DNA from: Jaapia argillacea MUCL 33604
Taxonomy: Eukaryota; Basidiomycota; Agaricomycetes; Jaapiales; Jaapiaceae
NCBI GenBank assembly: GCA_000697665.1
Contig: KL197755.1
Span: forward strand, 124,911 to 180,833
Direction of reading: 5' to 3'
DNA: 55,923 nucleotides
This document shows positions 54,128-55,923 of the stretch, piece by piece. Below the pieces are notes generated by a model. It was not told where the DNA came from. It searched no databases and saw only the letters and a list, made by a program, of their open reading frames with translations. The translations under genes and the position numbers were made by a program. Each line of letters opens with the position of its first letter. Positions within the stretch are counted from its first letter, which is position 1.

Positions 54128-54758
54128 TTAAAGTTTCGCTGAGTTGGATGTCGTCTGACTCAGGAGTGGGCATTTTCGAATTCTGCGATCCGTTACCAGT
54201 GTCGAATGTGGTTGGCTCTTCACACAAAGCTTGTAGTCTTGAAACCATCCATTGTACTCTGGGTTCACGGGCCAGCAGAGTTTTAAATGTTGAGTGCAGA
54301 ACCCTGCGTACAATGTCTGGTGTGTTTCAATTGGGGAACCCCCAGTCAGTGACAGTAAGTCACAAAATGTTACAACTCGCCTGCAGAGTGCCTGTGGTGC
54401 AGGCACAAACCTGACAATATGGCTTGGAACAAGGCATCCTCTCTCCTTTGCACCTCCTATACACTGCACTTCGCAACACCTTCCAAAGATTCGGTGCGTA
54501 CTTTTGAGCTGTGTTGGTCATCTCATCTATTCTCAGGCTCGTCAATCCCTCCTCCGTTAAATCCTTATCTGGCAGGAGTGTAGTTTCGGTAGATGGCGTC
54601 GCCAGTGATGGTTTTATCAGTGACTTCCTCATCGTCATCACTGGCAGGTGGGGAATCATCTTCGTCTTCAGAATCATCATCCTCCTGGGGTGTAGATTTG
54701 TCATTGTCCCATTAAAAGATGTTGTTCCAGTCATCAGCTTCGAGGAGATTTGTGTCAC
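54128..54758 (-). pseudogene. Fragment of a DUF6589-like mobile-element protein
   Basis: The minus strand reads LTEEGLTSLRIDEMTNTAQK and YAPNLWKVLRSAVYRR (54580-54440), preceded in another frame by an acidic stretch (DDDSEDEDDSPPASDDDEEV). The R-I-D-E-M-T and A-P-x-L-W-x-V-L patterns are what I recall from DUF6589 proteins, a family multiplied in basidiomycete genomes and linked to mobile elements. The downstream part dissolves into other frames (HQTLYAGFCTQHLKL), so only a decayed N-terminal piece is left. Assignment is from memory of the motif and moderately sure. Confidence 0.45.
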
Positions 54759-55509
54759 CCATAAGTGCTCTTCGTTCTGTTAACTCAGTCTCAAAAATCT
54801 CTCAAGTCACATGCTGCGTGCAGTCAGTAATTATGCCCAAGCATGTTACGTCTGTCACAAATGTCACCGAGTGGGGGTCTCCTATATAAAGTACACCAGA
54901 CGTTATGGTGAGGATTCTGCACTGATATTTTTAAACTCCGATGATCTGGGTATCGGTTGTTCTCAGATAGTGAATCCTCACTGTAACGAATGGTCTCGAG
55001 ACTAAAAGCTTGTTGCTACACCCGCTCCACGCAATATAACTCTCTTGGCTAATACATAATACACCGTCAAGCTATACCCCAGGCTCGGGGCGTGTTGATT
55101 TCCCAGAGTGCTGAAGCAGGACTTTCATCGTTATTTGCCAAGCCTGAGGTGGGTGGCTGGGCACATCTTCGACGAAGAAAAGGAACTCAAACTACGAGGA
55201 CTGTCAGGATGGTACATAGTCTGAGGACTCCGATTCTGCTGTCGCTTGGATAAAGGTTAATGCCTTTAGAAGCCTAGGATTGGCCAAGTGTTTATACTGA
55301 TGGAGTTATTTGTCAGTAGTAAGCTCGCTATTAGTAGTGACAATGGCAGCCACCTTGCAGACGCCTTGCAGACCCTCAGACCTTCGTTCAACAATCCGGG
55401 CCGCCTCTGGTCACTACTTGGAGTTGCCAGTGGCATCCAGAATCTGCGCAGTTCTAGCTTTGCCTTACTCCGCAGCTTTCCAATCTCGTCTCGTCTCCAG
55501 CTCTCAATC
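54759..55509. other. No gene seen
   Basis: Short open frames only, none with a family motif. It separates the DUF6589-like fragment from the small MITE. Confidence 0.45.
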
Positions 55510-55576
55510 AATAGGTGACTTCCTGTAAGAGACTTCAGGTCTAGAAAGGGCGGACCCTTGCAGGAAGTCATCCAAT
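55510..55576. mobile_element. Short MITE related to 53836-54077
   Basis: Inverted ends AATAGGTGACTTCCTGTAAG and ATTGGATGACTTCCTGCAAG (reverse complement of the right end) match at 16 of 20. The core ACTTCAGGTCTAGAAAGGG is identical to a segment inside the larger element. At about 67 bp it is probably an internal-deletion derivative. AAT occurs at both edges. Confidence 0.75.
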
Positions 55577-55703
55577 ATCATCGTATTCGTAGGTTTCTAG
55601 TAAGTACCCGATATCTTTTATCGAATTACTGTCTGTCTAGGTCTGTCTCCCATTCCATACACTGTTTCAACTCATCCTTCATCAACCATCTACTCCATCC
55701 ACC

Positions 55704-55923
55704 ATGCCGGGCCTCAGCGAGGCTGTATTCATCAGTTATCTGAATCTCACCCATCTCGAGCAACGTGGGTGACCATGGATACTATGATGTTTGGCGAGTG
55801 AGAGTTAAATCCAGTATCTATCCTAGTCTCAGCTACTCTGGCGGCGTTGTATGATCACGGTGAGGGACTTGACCCCATCCTTGTTGCCCCACTGAATGGC
55901 GGTCGTTGTCAGTCATCTCAATT
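55704..55923 (+). CDS. Start of a gene running off the window (possible membrane protein)
   Basis: The ATG at 55704 has a good context (CACCATGCC). Exon 1 (55704-55764) encodes MPGLSEAVFISYLNLTHLEQ, then an intron 55765-55826 (GT/AG) joins to SATLAALYDH (55827-55859), followed by another GTGAGG donor. The ATLAALYDH stretch resembles the first membrane segment of DUF6533-type proteins (typically ALLVYDHLLT), but only about 31 codons are visible and the family is tentative. Upstream 55577-55703 would hold the promoter. Confidence 0.4.

Noticed and set aside
1-55923. CRISPR array, bacterial operons, riboswitches
   Set aside because: Tandem repeats present do not have the repeat-spacer pattern, and the gene structure is eukaryotic with introns.

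Overview
This window looks like basidiomycete (probably Agaricomycete) nuclear DNA. The host-type genes have many short introns (about 50-70 nt) with GT...AG ends. The recognisable families are typical of mushroom genomes: an alpha-kinase, a crinkler-like kinase, an F-box protein and an ankyrin/MYND protein. No rRNA, no convincing functional tRNA and no bacterial operon structure were seen. All functional names come from reading motifs by eye; no database search was run.

Most of the window is a graveyard of nested transposable elements. Positions 1-3941 hold four LTR copies of one family around a 1.7 kb spacer with a ~110-bp tandem repeat. Positions 4480-18276 hold a hAT transposase gene split by a reverse-strand Ty3/gypsy element (7656 to about 17455). 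That element has gag, protease, RT, RNase H and a chromodomain, lacks its integrase core and 5' LTR, and carries an extra ORF downstream of pol (8971-10970). Positions 18539-19683 hold a truncated ankyrin-MYND gene joined to a duplicated 3' half of a CsbD-like gene; a fuller copy of that gene lies at 51480-53361.

Positions 20600-22710 and 42766-47039 are two parts of what reads as one Tad1-like LINE on the minus strand. ORF1 and the endonuclease/RT lie on the right; the end of the RT, the RNase H and the zinc knuckle lie on the left. The parts meet at nearly the same codon and are separated by about 20 kb. Both junctions carry TCAGG-rich palindromic repeats. The intervening block holds decayed SH3-like coding exons, a gene with a C-terminal AT-hook and PCNA-binding (PIP) motif behind a cluster of GAGTGA/TCACTC motifs, a decayed DDE integrase gene, an apparently intact 10-exon alpha-kinase gene, an F-box gene, a solo LTR with a 5-bp target duplication, and SINE-like tRNA-derived sequences.

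Positions 47556-55923 are more host-like: an apparently intact 566-aa crinkler-like kinase gene, membrane-protein fragments, the CsbD-like gene (with a 25-bp tandem repeat that shifts its frame), two MITEs of one family, a DUF6589-like fragment and the start of another gene.

In-frame stops in the transposons are overwhelmingly TGA at positions where arginine (CGA) is expected. This points to C-to-T decay at CpG. The two best gene models (32568-35358 and 47556-49534) read through without a stop.
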